From contig DBMN01000158.1 in NCBI GenBank assembly GCA_002298965.1, forward strand, positions 3,757 through 35,882: DNA of 32,126 nt, read 5' to 3'. Made by a program: the position numbers and the translations under genes. A model generated the notes under the pieces. The model saw only the letters and a program-made list of their open reading frames with translations, made no database searches and was not told where the DNA came from. Below, piece by piece: positions 18,382 to 25,428 of the stretch. The DNA is from Rhizobiales bacterium UBA697 (GTDB lineage: Bacteria > Pseudomonadota > Alphaproteobacteria > Rhizobiales > Ancalomicrobiaceae). Each line of letters begins with the position of its first letter. Within the stretch, counting starts at the first letter, position 1.

Positions 18382-18418
18382 GGCATCTTCCTCGAAAAGG
18401 ACGTCGGAGGAGATGCCC

Positions 18419-19447
18419 ATGGCCGCGGCCACCGTGCTGGAACTGACCGCCTTCGGCCTCGACGGGCTGCGCATCGCCCGGCGAGAGCTCCGCGAGCCCG
18501 GCCCCGGCGAGGTCCGTCTGCGGCTCGATCACGCCAGCCTCAACCGCCGCGACCTGCTGCTGGTCGAAGGCATCTACAATCCGAAACAGGTGCTTCCCGT
18601 GGTGCCCTGCTCCGACGGTGCCGGCATCGTCGAGGCAGTCGGCGCGGGCGTTTCCCGCGTCGCGCCGGGCGACCGCGTGGCGCTGCATTTCTTCACCGGC
18701 TGGCTCTCCGGCGAGGCGACGACGGAGAAGCTCTCGACCGCGCTCGGCGGCCCCGGCGGCGACGGCACGCTGGCGACGCGGATGATCGTCTCCGCCGAGG
18801 CGGTGGTGAGGCTCCCCGACGCGATCGACCTCGAATGCGCCGCGACGCTGCCCTGCGCCGCGCTGACGGCGTGGTCGGCGATCGTCGATCTCGGTCGCGT
18901 CCGCCCCGGCGATACGGTGCTGATTCAAGGGACCGGCGGCGTCTCGCTCTTCGCCCTCCAGTTCGCGGTCCGCGCCGGCGCGCGCGTGATCGCCATCACC
19001 TCGTCGGAGGAGCGTGGCCAAGTCCTTCGCCGGCTCGGCGCTTCGGCAGTGGTCAACTATCGCGAGACGCCGAAATGGGGGCGGGTGGTGCGCGATCTCG
19101 CCGGCGGACGGCTGGATCTGGTGGTCGAGGTCGGCGGCGCCGAGACGCTCGATCAGTCCGTCCGCTTCGTCCGCCCCGGCGGCACGGTGGCGTTGATCGG
19201 CGTGCTCTCGGGCAATTTCGCCACCTTCAATCTGTCGCTCGCGGTGATGCGGCAGGTCCGCCTCCAGGGCGTCACCTGCGGCGATCGTGAGGCCTTCGAG
19301 GCGATGCTGCGTGCGATCGCGCTGTCGCCGATCGATCCGGTGATCGACACCCGCTTCCCCCTCGCCGAGGCGCCGGCCGCCTTCGCGCGGATGAAGGAGA
19401 ACGCCCACGTCGGCAAGATCGTCGTCGATCTCGGGAGCGCCGCATGA
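18419..19447 (+). CDS. MDR-family NAD(P)H-dependent quinone oxidoreductase/alcohol dehydrogenase-like protein
   Basis: 342 residues from the ATG at 18419, which stands eight bases after GGAGG; an in-frame ATG at 18413 directly abuts the ribosome site and is less likely. A GroES-like N-terminal domain (PGPGEVRLRLDHASLNRRDLLLVEG, VVPCSDGAGIVEAVGAGV) precedes a Rossmann domain with GTGGVSLFALQFAVRAGARVIAITSS and ends with AFARMKENAHVGKIVVDL. The structural-zinc cysteine cluster of classical alcohol dehydrogenases is absent, so it is probably a zinc-free reductase acting on an enoyl-CoA, quinone or aldehyde. It sits 37 bases after boxA and overlaps the next gene (ATGA), tying it to the box operon. 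Its role in benzoate degradation is not established; reduction of a toxic unsaturated aldehyde or enoyl side product is possible. Confidence 0.82.
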   Translation: MAAATVLELTAFGLDGLRIARRELREPGPGEVRLRLDHASLNRRDLLLVEGIYNPKQVLPVVPCSDGAGIVEAVGAGVSRVAPGDRVALHFFTGWLSGEATTEKLSTALGGPGGDGTLATRMIVSAEAVVRLPDAIDLECAATLPCAALTAWSAIVDLGRVRPGDTVLIQGTGGVSLFALQFAVRAGARVIAITSSEERGQVLRRLGASAVVNYRETPKWGRVVRDLAGGRLDLVVEVGGAETLDQSVRFVRPGGTVALIGVLSGNFATFNLSLAVMRQVRLQGVTCGDREAFEAMLRAIALSPIDPVIDTRFPLAEAPAAFARMKENAHVGKIVVDLGSAA

Positions 19448-20232
19448 GCGACACCCCTCTCGTCCGCGTCGAGATCCGCGAGCGCTTCCACGTGCTGCGG
19501 CTGAACCGGCCGGACAGGCTCAATGCCTTCACCGAGGATCTCCACCGCGCCCTGATGGCGGCGCTGGTCGAGGCGGAAGCCGATCCTGCCTGTCGGGCGA
19601 TCCTGCTGACCGGCGAGGGCCGCGCCTTTTCCGCCGGTCAGGACCTCTCCGACCGCATCCGTGCCATCGCCGAGGGGCCGCTCGACCTCGGCCGCTCGCT
19701 CGCCGAGTTCTACGAGCCGCTGGTCGAGAAGATCCGATCGATCCCGATTCCGGTCGTCGTGGCGATCAACGGCATCGCCTCCGGCGCGGGCCTGAACGTC
19801 GCCCTCCACGGCGACGTGGTGATCGCCGCCAAGGGCGCCAAGCTGACCGAGCCCTTCTCGCGCATCGGCCTCGTCCCCGATGCCGGCGGCTCGTGGCTGC
19901 TGCCCCGCCTCGTCGGCCGGGCGAAGGCCAACGCGCTGGTCTTCCTCGCCGAGACGATCTCGGGCGAAGAGGCCGCCGAGATCGGTCTCGTCGCCGAGGC
20001 GGTCGACGACGATCGGCTGATGGACCGCGCCGAGGCGATCTGCGCCCGCCTCGCCACCGGCCCGCGCGCCGCCCTCGCCCGGCTGAAGCAGGTGATGCGC
20101 GCCGCCGAGACCAACGATCTTTCCGCCCAGCTCGTCGTCGAGCGCGAGGCGCAACAGATCTCCGGCCGCCACGCCGACTATGCCGAGGGCCTCGCTGCTT
20201 TCGCCGAGAAGCGCCCGCCGCGCTTCGACTGA
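19444..20232 (+). CDS. PaaG-like enoyl-CoA hydratase/isomerase
   Basis: 262 residues, crotonase superfamily. The oxyanion-hole segments are GRAFSAGQDLSD (about 59-70) and INGIASGAGLNVALHGDVVIAA (about 108-129); IGLVPDAGGSWLLPRLVG places Asp146 where the catalytic aspartate of PaaG stands, and the usual hydratase glutamate pair is not seen. PaaG catalyses ring-opening isomerisation in phenylacetate degradation and also shifts the double bond of 3,4-dehydroadipyl-CoA to the 2,3-isomer. That second reaction is exactly what is needed after BoxD, so I infer it does this job here. The start overlaps the preceding stop (ATGA). Later beta-oxidation genes (3-hydroxyacyl-CoA dehydrogenase, thiolase) are not in the window. 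Confidence 0.88.
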   Translation: MSDTPLVRVEIRERFHVLRLNRPDRLNAFTEDLHRALMAALVEAEADPACRAILLTGEGRAFSAGQDLSDRIRAIAEGPLDLGRSLAEFYEPLVEKIRSIPIPVVVAINGIASGAGLNVALHGDVVIAAKGAKLTEPFSRIGLVPDAGGSWLLPRLVGRAKANALVFLAETISGEEAAEIGLVAEAVDDDRLMDRAEAICARLATGPRAALARLKQVMRAAETNDLSAQLVVEREAQQISGRHADYAEGLAAFAEKRPPRFD

Positions 20233-20350
20233 GATCCCCGATCCCCCGACGGCGGAAATCCGCCGTTTCGCTCGCGGCCCCGCCGGCGCGCGGTCGCTCG
20301 CGCCCGTCCGTGTGCCGTCCGCCATACGAAAAAACACGCAGAAATCAGCC

Positions 20351-20365
20351 TGCACTATATTGACA
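20351..20365. promoter_or_regulatory. Candidate BoxR operator, copy 4
   Basis: TGCACTATATTGACA; the complement of 20354-20362 is CAATATAGT, the same nine-base core as the copy at 9242. It covers the -35 box of the predicted promoter of the binding-protein gene. Confidence 0.55.
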
Positions 20366-20387
20366 GTATGCTGACGATCTATATCGT
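20360..20387 (+). promoter_or_regulatory. Predicted promoter of the second binding-protein gene
   Basis: Consensus TTGACA (20360-20365), 16-base spacer and TATCGT (20382-20387), about 90 bases before the ATG at 20476. Together with copy 4 of the operator it suggests independent control from the box operon. Confidence 0.6.
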
Positions 20388-20475
20388 GAGCCTCAATCGG
20401 TTCAAGCGGCCGGAAGTGCCGCGCATGCCGAAGGAGAGGGCCGAAAAGGCCCCGAGGAAACGAGAGAGGGCATCC

Positions 20476-21660
20476 ATGCGTATCGACCGCCGCATCCCCT
20501 TCGCCGCCGCGCTCGTCGCCGGCACGATGCTCGCCGCCCCTGCGGCCTTCGCCGAGGATCCGATCCGCATCGGCTTCCTGTCGACCTTCTCCGGTCCCGG
20601 CGGCCAGCTCGGTCAGGAGCTGCTCGACGGCTTCAACCTCGGCCTCGCCGCCACCGGCGGCAAGCTCGGCGGCCGCACCGTCGAGGTGATCCAGGGCGAC
20701 GACCAGGCCAAGCCCGACGTCGGCCGTCAGGTCGCCGACAAGATGATCGAGCGCGACAAGGTCCAGATCCTGACCGGCGTGAACTTCTCCAACGTCATGC
20801 TGGCGGTGGCCAAGCCCGCGCTCGACGCCGGCGCCTTCGTCGTCTCGGTCAACGCCGGCCCGTCGCAGTACGCCGGCACCCAGTGCCATCCGCACTTCTT
20901 CGTCGCCTCGTTCCAGAACGACACGTCGCCGGAGGCCATGGGGCTCGAGGCCACGAAGCGCGGCATCAAGAAGATGTATCTGATGGCGCCCAACTATCCG
21001 GCGGGCAAGGACTTCCTCGCCGGCTTCAAGCGCACCTTCAAGGGCGAAGTCGTGGGCGAGGTCTACACCGCCTTCGGCCAGCTCGACTATGCCGCCGAGA
21101 TCGCCCAGCTGCGCGCCGCCGCCCCGGAAGGCGTGTTCTTCTTCTATCCGGGCGGCATGGGCATCAACTTCGTCAAGCAGTACGATCAGGCCGGCCTGAA
21201 GAAGACCGTGCCGCTCTACGGCCCCTCCTTCTCGCTCGACCAGACGGTGCTGCCGGCCATGGGCGACGCGGCGGTCGGCGCCTTCGCCGCGACCCACTGG
21301 GCGGAAGACGCCGACGATGCGGCATCGAAGAAGTTCCGCGCCGACTTCGAGGCCAAGTACGGCCGTCTGCCCTCGCCCAACGCGGCGCAGGCCTATGACA
21401 CGGTTCTGGCGCTCGACGCGGCGCTGAAGACCGTCGGCGGCAAGGTCGAGGACGCGGCCGGCTTCCAGAAGGCGCTGGAGACGGTCAAGTTCGACAGCCT
21501 CCGCGGCAAGTTCCGCTTCAACACCAACCATTACCCGGTGCAGGACTTCTGGCTCGCCGAGATCGTCAAGGACGCCAAGGGCCGCCCGGTGATGGCGAAG
21601 CGCACGCTGATCGCCGCCGATCACCAGGACGCCTACGTCTCGAAGTGCACGATGAAGTGA
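20476..21660 (+). CDS. Periplasmic substrate-binding protein (aromatic acid/branched-chain type), Sec signal
   Basis: 394 residues from the ATG at 20476, preceded by GAGAGGG; the upstream in-frame start at 20368 would lie inside the promoter. Residues 1-26 form a Sec signal (MRIDRR, hydrophobic stretch, then APAAFA before EDPIRIGF). The mature protein is a type I periplasmic binding protein: FLSTFSGPGGQLGQELLDGFNLGLAATGG, VQILTGVNFSNVMLAV, PNYPAGKDFLAGFKR, and Cys residues at both HPHF and the C-terminal SKCTMK. It lies behind the box operon with its own promoter, but no permease or ATPase genes follow, so it probably uses the LivH-LivMG-LivF system encoded at 2803-6202. Resemblance to aromatic-acid binding proteins and the candidate BoxR site suggest a benzoate-related ligand. 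Confidence 0.9.
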   Translation: MRIDRRIPFAAALVAGTMLAAPAAFAEDPIRIGFLSTFSGPGGQLGQELLDGFNLGLAATGGKLGGRTVEVIQGDDQAKPDVGRQVADKMIERDKVQILTGVNFSNVMLAVAKPALDAGAFVVSVNAGPSQYAGTQCHPHFFVASFQNDTSPEAMGLEATKRGIKKMYLMAPNYPAGKDFLAGFKRTFKGEVVGEVYTAFGQLDYAAEIAQLRAAAPEGVFFFYPGGMGINFVKQYDQAGLKKTVPLYGPSFSLDQTVLPAMGDAAVGAFAATHWAEDADDAASKKFRADFEAKYGRLPSPNAAQAYDTVLALDAALKTVGGKVEDAAGFQKALETVKFDSLRGKFRFNTNHYPVQDFWLAEIVKDAKGRPVMAKRTLIAADHQDAYVSKCTMK

Positions 21661-21679
21661 GGCGAGGCGGGGAGGCGGC

Positions 21680-21842
21680 CCTTCCCTTCGCCCCTCGTGG
21701 GAGAAGGTGCCCCGTCAGGGGCGGACGAGGGGTCGCGCGCGGTACGCGCGCATCCGACGTCGACCGAACCCGTCGGCCGCGAGGGAACGCCCCCTCATCC
21801 GGCCCTTCGGGCCACCTTCTCCCGCGAGGGGAGAAGGAAGGG
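21680..21842. repeat. RIME-like intergenic palindromic element
   Basis: Nested inverted repeat of about 160 bases between convergent genes. Outer arms of about 30 bases (21680-21709 and 21813-21842) carry CACCTTCTCCC and GAGGGG in opposite orientation; inner arms CGGACGAGGGG (21722-21732) and CCCCTCATCCG (about 21791-21801) match at 10 of 11 positions; the centre is a GCGCGC-rich palindrome. The right arm itself folds as CCTTCTCCC/GGGAGAAGG (21815-21837, five-base loop), able to terminate nifT from the right and the binding-protein gene from the left. The wording CCCTCATCCGGCCCTTCGGGCC with CACCTTCTCCC is what is found in rhizobial RIME elements. Confidence 0.75.
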
Positions 21843-21844
21843 CC

Positions 21845-22060
21845 TCACTCCTCGTCGTCGCCGATCTTGCGGGCGTTGACGGTGATCGGCAGTTTGGTTT
21901 CGGCCGGCATGTCGGGCAGGACCAGCACCCAGCCGTTCTTCATCTTGATCGAACCGCCCCACATCCCCTCCTTCTCGACCTCGACGACCGGTTCCTCGAG
22001 GTCCTTCTTGGGGATGTAGGCGGAGAGCCCCTTGGGCGTGTTGCGGAGCATCACCTTCAT
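21845..22060 (-). CDS. nifT: Nitrogen fixation protein NifT/FixU
   Basis: 71 residues from ATG at 22060; longer upstream readings of the frame are not protein-like. Sequence features MKVMLRNTPKGLSAYIPKKDLEEPVVEVEK, WGGSIKMKNGWVLVLPD and LPITVNARKIGDDEE match NifT (usual length about 72). NifT is a small protein of nif operons, with no essential role shown in several diazotrophs; a part in nitrogenase maturation is presumed. It is the last gene of the nifB operon, 73 bases after nifZ, and is followed at once by the palindromic element that should end the transcript. Confidence 0.93.
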   Translation of the reverse strand: MKVMLRNTPKGLSAYIPKKDLEEPVVEVEKEGMWGGSIKMKNGWVLVLPDMPAETKLPITVNARKIGDDEE

Positions 22061-22133
22061 GTCGTGGGCCTTTCGTGGGCAGTGGCGCCATTCCCCGGCG
22101 CCGGATGCGGATGGCGCTGGGCGCGCCGGAGGG

Positions 22134-22490
22134 TCATTCGGCCGCTTCGCCGAGCATGTGGGCAGCGTCGCGGGCGGCGCGGGCGGCGGCATCGGCGCGG
22201 TAGCGGGCGGCCTCCTCGGGCTCGGCGTCCATGGAGACCAGCTCCTTGCCGCGCATGCCGACGATGGTGCCGCGTTCGGTCCATTCGACCGCGTAGATCC
22301 AGAACATCTGCAGGAAGGTGCCGATGTCGCGCACGTAGCCGACGTCGCCCTTCATCACCAGCGGCTCGCCGATGTCCTTGCGCGGATAGGTGCCGTCGTT
22401 CTTGACGAGGCGGCGGGCGACGACCCGCTCGCCGGGCTTGAAGACCGGCGCCTTGCGGATCTCGACTTCCTCTTCGCGTGCGAGGCCCAT
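22134..22490 (-). CDS. nifZ: Nitrogen fixation protein NifZ
   Basis: 118 residues. The NifZ core is clear: GERVVARRLVKNDGTYPRKDIGEPLVMKGDVGYVRDIGTFLQMFWIYAVEWTERGTIVGMRGKEL, split here only by ordinary substitutions. NifZ assists maturation of the P-cluster of the MoFe protein, probably as a chaperone-like factor. The C-terminal 25 residues are Ala-rich and variable. The ATG shares one base with the stop of the LRV gene (TGATG), so expression is coupled. Confidence 0.94.
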   Translation of the reverse strand: MGLAREEEVEIRKAPVFKPGERVVARRLVKNDGTYPRKDIGEPLVMKGDVGYVRDIGTFLQMFWIYAVEWTERGTIVGMRGKELVSMDAEPEEAARYRADAAARAARDAAHMLGEAAE

Positions 22491-23278
22491 CAGCGCTCTC
22501 CTTCGGTCTTCAGTCGTGCCTCGACCGCCTCGCGGACGATCGCCTCGTCGTCCTCGGCCATGGCGGCGAGATCGGCGAGCGGCAGGCGTTCGGCGACGGT
22601 GAACCGCACCCGAACGTCGGGATCCTTCGCCAGAGCGTGCAGCCGTTGCGGCGCCAGTCGCTCGGCGACCACCAGACGGACCGTCGGGTCGGGATCGACG
22701 ATCAACGCACCGAGATGGCGCGGATCGACGCGACGGGCCGCCTCGCGGCGAATTTCGTCGTCCTCGTCGTGCATCACGCCGACGAGGAGAGCGGGCGGCG
22801 CGCGACGGGCCGCCGCCATGCGGACGCCGTAGTCGGCATCCGAGAGCAGCGGCACGAGGTCATCGGCGTCGAGACGCCGCACGACCGTCATGCGCACCCG
22901 CCGGTCGGGATCACGGGCGAAGCCCCGGATCCGCGGCTTGGGCAGACGCAGCGCCACCATGGCGCGGACGTCGGGCTCGGGATCGTTCATCAACGCTCCG
23001 AGCCGGAAGGGGCTGGCGTATTTCGCCGCCAGCGTCCTGACCTCGAAATACGGGTGATCGAGGTAGCGATCGGCCTGCGCCGGATTGGCGGCGAAGAAGC
23101 GGTCGATCCGCTTGCCGCGCCGGTCGTTGACGCAGGTGCGGCCGAACTCGCAGAGACCGGCGGCGCGATTTTCATCGTGCGGACAGTCCCGGCAGGAGAT
23201 CGGATTGCCCAGCCAGTCGACGGTCTCGTCCTCGTCGACCGGCTGGATCCGCAGCGTGCCTTCGAAGCCATCGCTCAT
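22490..23278 (-). CDS. 4Fe-4S LRV (leucine-rich repeat variant) protein of the nif region
   Basis: 262 residues. The N-terminal domain holds four cysteines, Cys29, 32, 43 and 49 (ISCRDCP, LCEFGRTCV), the LRV iron-sulfur cluster site first described in the LRV protein of Azotobacter vinelandii near nif genes. From about residue 75 come repeats of roughly 24 residues of the form DPDxxVRxxVAxRL (DPEPDVRAMVALRLP, DPDRRVRMTVVRRLD, DADYGVRMAAARRAP, DEDDEIRREAARRVD, DPDPTVRLVVAERLA, DPDVRVRFTVAERLP). These build a right-handed superhelix suited to protein contacts. Function is unknown; membership in the nifB-nifZ-nifT run suggests help in Fe-S or cofactor assembly. Start ATG follows GGGAGGGA. Confidence 0.9.
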   Translation of the reverse strand: MSDGFEGTLRIQPVDEDETVDWLGNPISCRDCPHDENRAAGLCEFGRTCVNDRRGKRIDRFFAANPAQADRYLDHPYFEVRTLAAKYASPFRLGALMNDPEPDVRAMVALRLPKPRIRGFARDPDRRVRMTVVRRLDADDLVPLLSDADYGVRMAAARRAPPALLVGVMHDEDDEIRREAARRVDPRHLGALIVDPDPTVRLVVAERLAPQRLHALAKDPDVRVRFTVAERLPLADLAAMAEDDEAIVREAVEARLKTEGER

Positions 23279-23311
23279 GGTCGCCGTCCCTCCCGGCCAC
23301 CGAGCGCGGCG

Positions 23312-23503
23312 TCAGGCCTTGACGCAGGTCTTGGGCACCGGGCAGACGGCGGCACACTGCTGCGTGTCCAGGCCGTCGCATTCGGTGCACTTGGAGGGAT
23401 CGATGATGTAGGTCTCGCCCTTGAACTTGATCGCCGCCGACGGGCACTCGAACTCGCAGGCGCCGCAGGTGGTGCATTGGGAAGAGATGATCTTGAAGGC
23501 CAT
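23312..23503 (-). CDS. fdxN: NifB-associated 2[4Fe-4S] ferredoxin
   Basis: 63 residues from ATG at 23503 with AGGAGA upstream. Two cluster motifs are visible: Cys10, 13, 16, 20 (CTTCGACEFEC) and Cys39, 42, 50, 54 with the longer loop CTECDGLDTQQCAAVC, plus an extra Cys60. The enlarged second loop is typical of the FdxN/FdxB type ferredoxins that sit behind nifB. Such ferredoxins supply electrons for NifB-dependent FeMo-cofactor synthesis and in some species for nitrogenase itself. It lies 165 bases downstream of nifB and 34 bases before the LRV gene. Confidence 0.92.
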   Translation of the reverse strand: MAFKIISSQCTTCGACEFECPSAAIKFKGETYIIDPSKCTECDGLDTQQCAAVCPVPKTCVKA

Positions 23504-23629
23504 GAGCCCGTCTCCTGGTGTCGTCACGTCGTTTCGGCGGCGAGCCGCCGGCTGGGGGCCGTCCGGCGGGAGGCCGGACCCGACGCGAGCGCGCGACGGC
23601 TCAAGTTCCGTCGCCACCCACGAAGGTGT

Positions 23630-23677
23630 GCGGCGCGCCCGGACGGGTGCGCCGCGTGCGGCGTCGCCTCAGGCGAC
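23630..23677 (-). other. Hairpin cluster at the nifB 3' end
   Basis: Two inverted repeats: GTCGCC/GGCGAC (23663-23668 and 23672-23677) with the nifB stop codon as its three-base loop, and GCGGCGC/GCGCCGC (23630-23636 and 23649-23655). They lie in the 165-base nifB-ferredoxin gap, which otherwise shows nothing but the ferredoxin ribosome site. A role in differential expression is possible. Confidence 0.4.
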
Positions 23678-25153
23678 GGCCGCGGAGCACGCGACGCCGA
23701 ACTCGGTCGCGTAGAGCGCGCCGATGGCGGTTTCGATGTAGTCGAAGGCGTAGTCGTCGGTGGCGCGGATGCCGGCCGCCGTCAGCATGTCCTTGGGGCA
23801 GTCGCCGATCTTCGAACACAGCACCACCTCGACGCCCTCGAGCGCCGCGATGACCGTGTCGAGGGTGGCGTCCTCGCCCCAGCCGCCTTCGCAGTACTGG
23901 GCCTCGACCTTGCGGTGGCCGACGAAGGTGATGCCCTTCGGACCCGCCTCGTAGACCTGGAACTCCTTGGCGTGACCGAAGTGCTGGTTGACGCGACCGC
24001 CGCCCTGGGTGGCGACCGCGACCAGCAGCTTGGCCTCGACCGCGGTCTCCTTGACCGCGGCGACCGCCGCCTGCTTCGCCTCGACGTGATCGCCGCGCTC
24101 CTTGGCGACGATCTCGCGATAGGCCTCGCGCTTGGAAGCGTCGTAGGTGACGGTGTCGGGCAGCTGGTCGAGGGTGAACTCCTGACCGCGGTCCTCGCCG
24201 AGCAGGCCGACGGCATCGGCGCGGCACTGGCGGCAGTGACGCATCAGCTTGGCGCCGCCCTCGAGCTTGTCCTGCAGCGCCTTCAGCTCCATCGCCGTCG
24301 GTCCACGCTGACCGGTCAGGCCGTAGTGGGTGCCGTGCGCCGGATCGGAGATCAGCGGCATGACGTTGTGCAGGAAGGCGCCGCGCTCCTTCACCCACTT
24401 GTTCACCTCGAGCAGGTGCTCGTCGTTGACGCCGGGGATCAGGACCGAATTGATCTTGGTGAGGATGCCGCGTTCCGTCAGCATCTCCAGGCCGAGCATC
24501 TGGCGCTCGTGCAGGATGCGGGCGGCCTCGACGCCCTCGTAGCGGCGCTTGTTGTAGTAGATCCAGGGATAGATCTTCGCGCCGATCTCGGGATCGACCA
24601 TGTTGATGGTGATCGTGACGTGGTCGACGTTCATCTGCGCCAGCTCGTCGACGTGGTCGGGCAGCGCCAGACCGTTGGTCGAGATGCAGAGCTTGATGTC
24701 GGGGATCTCCTTGGAGATCGCCTCGAAGGTCGCCTTGGTCTTCTTCCAGTCGTAGCAGGCGTCACCCGGACCGGCGATGCCGAGGACCGACAACTGCGGC
24801 ACCTCGTTGGCGACGGTCACCACCTTGCGCATCGCCTGATCGGGCGTCAGCTTCTCCGAGACGACGCCGGGGCGGCTCTCGTTGGCGCAGTCGTACTTCC
24901 GATTGCAGTAGTTGCACTGGATGTTGCAGGCCGGCGCCACGGCGACGTGCATGCGGGCGAAATAGTGGTGCGCCTCTTCGGAATAGCAGGGATGATCCTT
25001 GATCTTCTCCCACGTGGCCTCGTCCATGTCCTCGGGCTTGGCGGACGAGCCGCAGGAGGACGACGAACACCCGCCCGAAGAGGCGGTCTTCTGGAGGGCA
25101 TCCGCGTCGATCGGCGTCAGGATGCTGTCCAAGGAAATCATCGGCTGGTTCAT
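23669..25153 (-). CDS. nifB: FeMo-cofactor biosynthesis radical SAM protein NifB
   Basis: 494 residues from the ATG at 25153, preceded by GGGGAG; the frame extends upstream but through the sigma-54 promoter. NifB forms NifB-co, the 8Fe-9S-C precursor of the nitrogenase cofactor, using S-adenosylmethionine. The radical SAM cysteines are Cys76, 80 and 83 (CNIQCNYC), following HPCYSEEAHHYFARMHVAVAPA; other NifB hallmarks are GPGDACYDW, CISTNGLALPDHVDELA, MPLISDPAHGTHYGLTGQRGP (two adjoining segments) and the CRQCRADAVGLLGED cluster. Residues from about 365 form a NifX-like domain (VAVATQGGGRVNQHFGHAKEFQVYE). The N-terminal SSGGCSSSSCGSS is typical. It heads the nifB-fdxN-LRV-nifZ-nifT run and is controlled by a canonical sigma-54 promoter with NifA sites. 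No nifHDK genes lie in the window. Confidence 0.97.
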   Translation of the reverse strand: MNQPMISLDSILTPIDADALQKTASSGGCSSSSCGSSAKPEDMDEATWEKIKDHPCYSEEAHHYFARMHVAVAPACNIQCNYCNRKYDCANESRPGVVSEKLTPDQAMRKVVTVANEVPQLSVLGIAGPGDACYDWKKTKATFEAISKEIPDIKLCISTNGLALPDHVDELAQMNVDHVTITINMVDPEIGAKIYPWIYYNKRRYEGVEAARILHERQMLGLEMLTERGILTKINSVLIPGVNDEHLLEVNKWVKERGAFLHNVMPLISDPAHGTHYGLTGQRGPTAMELKALQDKLEGGAKLMRHCRQCRADAVGLLGEDRGQEFTLDQLPDTVTYDASKREAYREIVAKERGDHVEAKQAAVAAVKETAVEAKLLVAVATQGGGRVNQHFGHAKEFQVYEAGPKGITFVGHRKVEAQYCEGGWGEDATLDTVIAALEGVEVVLCSKIGDCPKDMLTAAGIRATDDYAFDYIETAIGALYATEFGVACSAAVA

Positions 25154-25191
25154 CTCGACCACTCCCCTCGGCATGGTTCGAGGGAGATTTC

Positions 25192-25206
25192 GCAAGCCCC
25201 GTGCCA
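25192..25206 (-). promoter_or_regulatory. nifB: Sigma-54 (-24/-12) promoter of nifB
   Basis: Read on the minus strand: TGGCAC, five bases, TTGC (25206 to 25192), a perfect match to the RpoN consensus with the invariant GG and GC at correct spacing. It is 38 bases before the nifB ATG. Confidence 0.92.
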
Positions 25207-25293
25207 GAGGCGCGCGAACGGCGGTTTTCGAGGGATTCCAGAGATCTCGCATCGCGCCGGCGTCGGAATTGTCCGTCGGACATGTCGGATTCC

Positions 25294-25316
25294 TGTCGCG
25301 TGTCCGACACCGGACA
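25294..25316. promoter_or_regulatory. Two overlapping NifA upstream activator sites
   Basis: TGT-N10-ACA occurs at 25294-25309 and again at 25301-25316, sharing nine bases. They lie about 90-110 bases upstream of the nifB -24/-12 promoter, the normal distance. The element is symmetric, so it could also serve the divergent globin gene. Confidence 0.8.
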
Positions 25317-25428
25317 TCGTCGACATTCGTCGAAAGTCGCAGACGATCGCGTCGCACATCCGGCATTTCACGAATTGCCAAGTCGACGGTAACCGCGGCG
25401 TCTAACGGCCTCGAAAGGGACCGCCACG

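Noticed and set aside
19153..21624. 823-codon minus-strand frame
   Set aside because: Runs through the promoter and operator at 20351 and is antisense to three clear genes.
25354..25380. GGCAT...TTGCC as a sigma-54 promoter for the globin gene
   Set aside because: The GG and GC elements are 13 bases apart instead of 10, so it does not fit the -24/-12 rule.
22478..25405. 975-codon plus-strand frame opposite the nif genes
   Set aside because: Antisense to nifB, ferredoxin and LRV genes, and it continues through the sigma-54 promoter and NifA sites.
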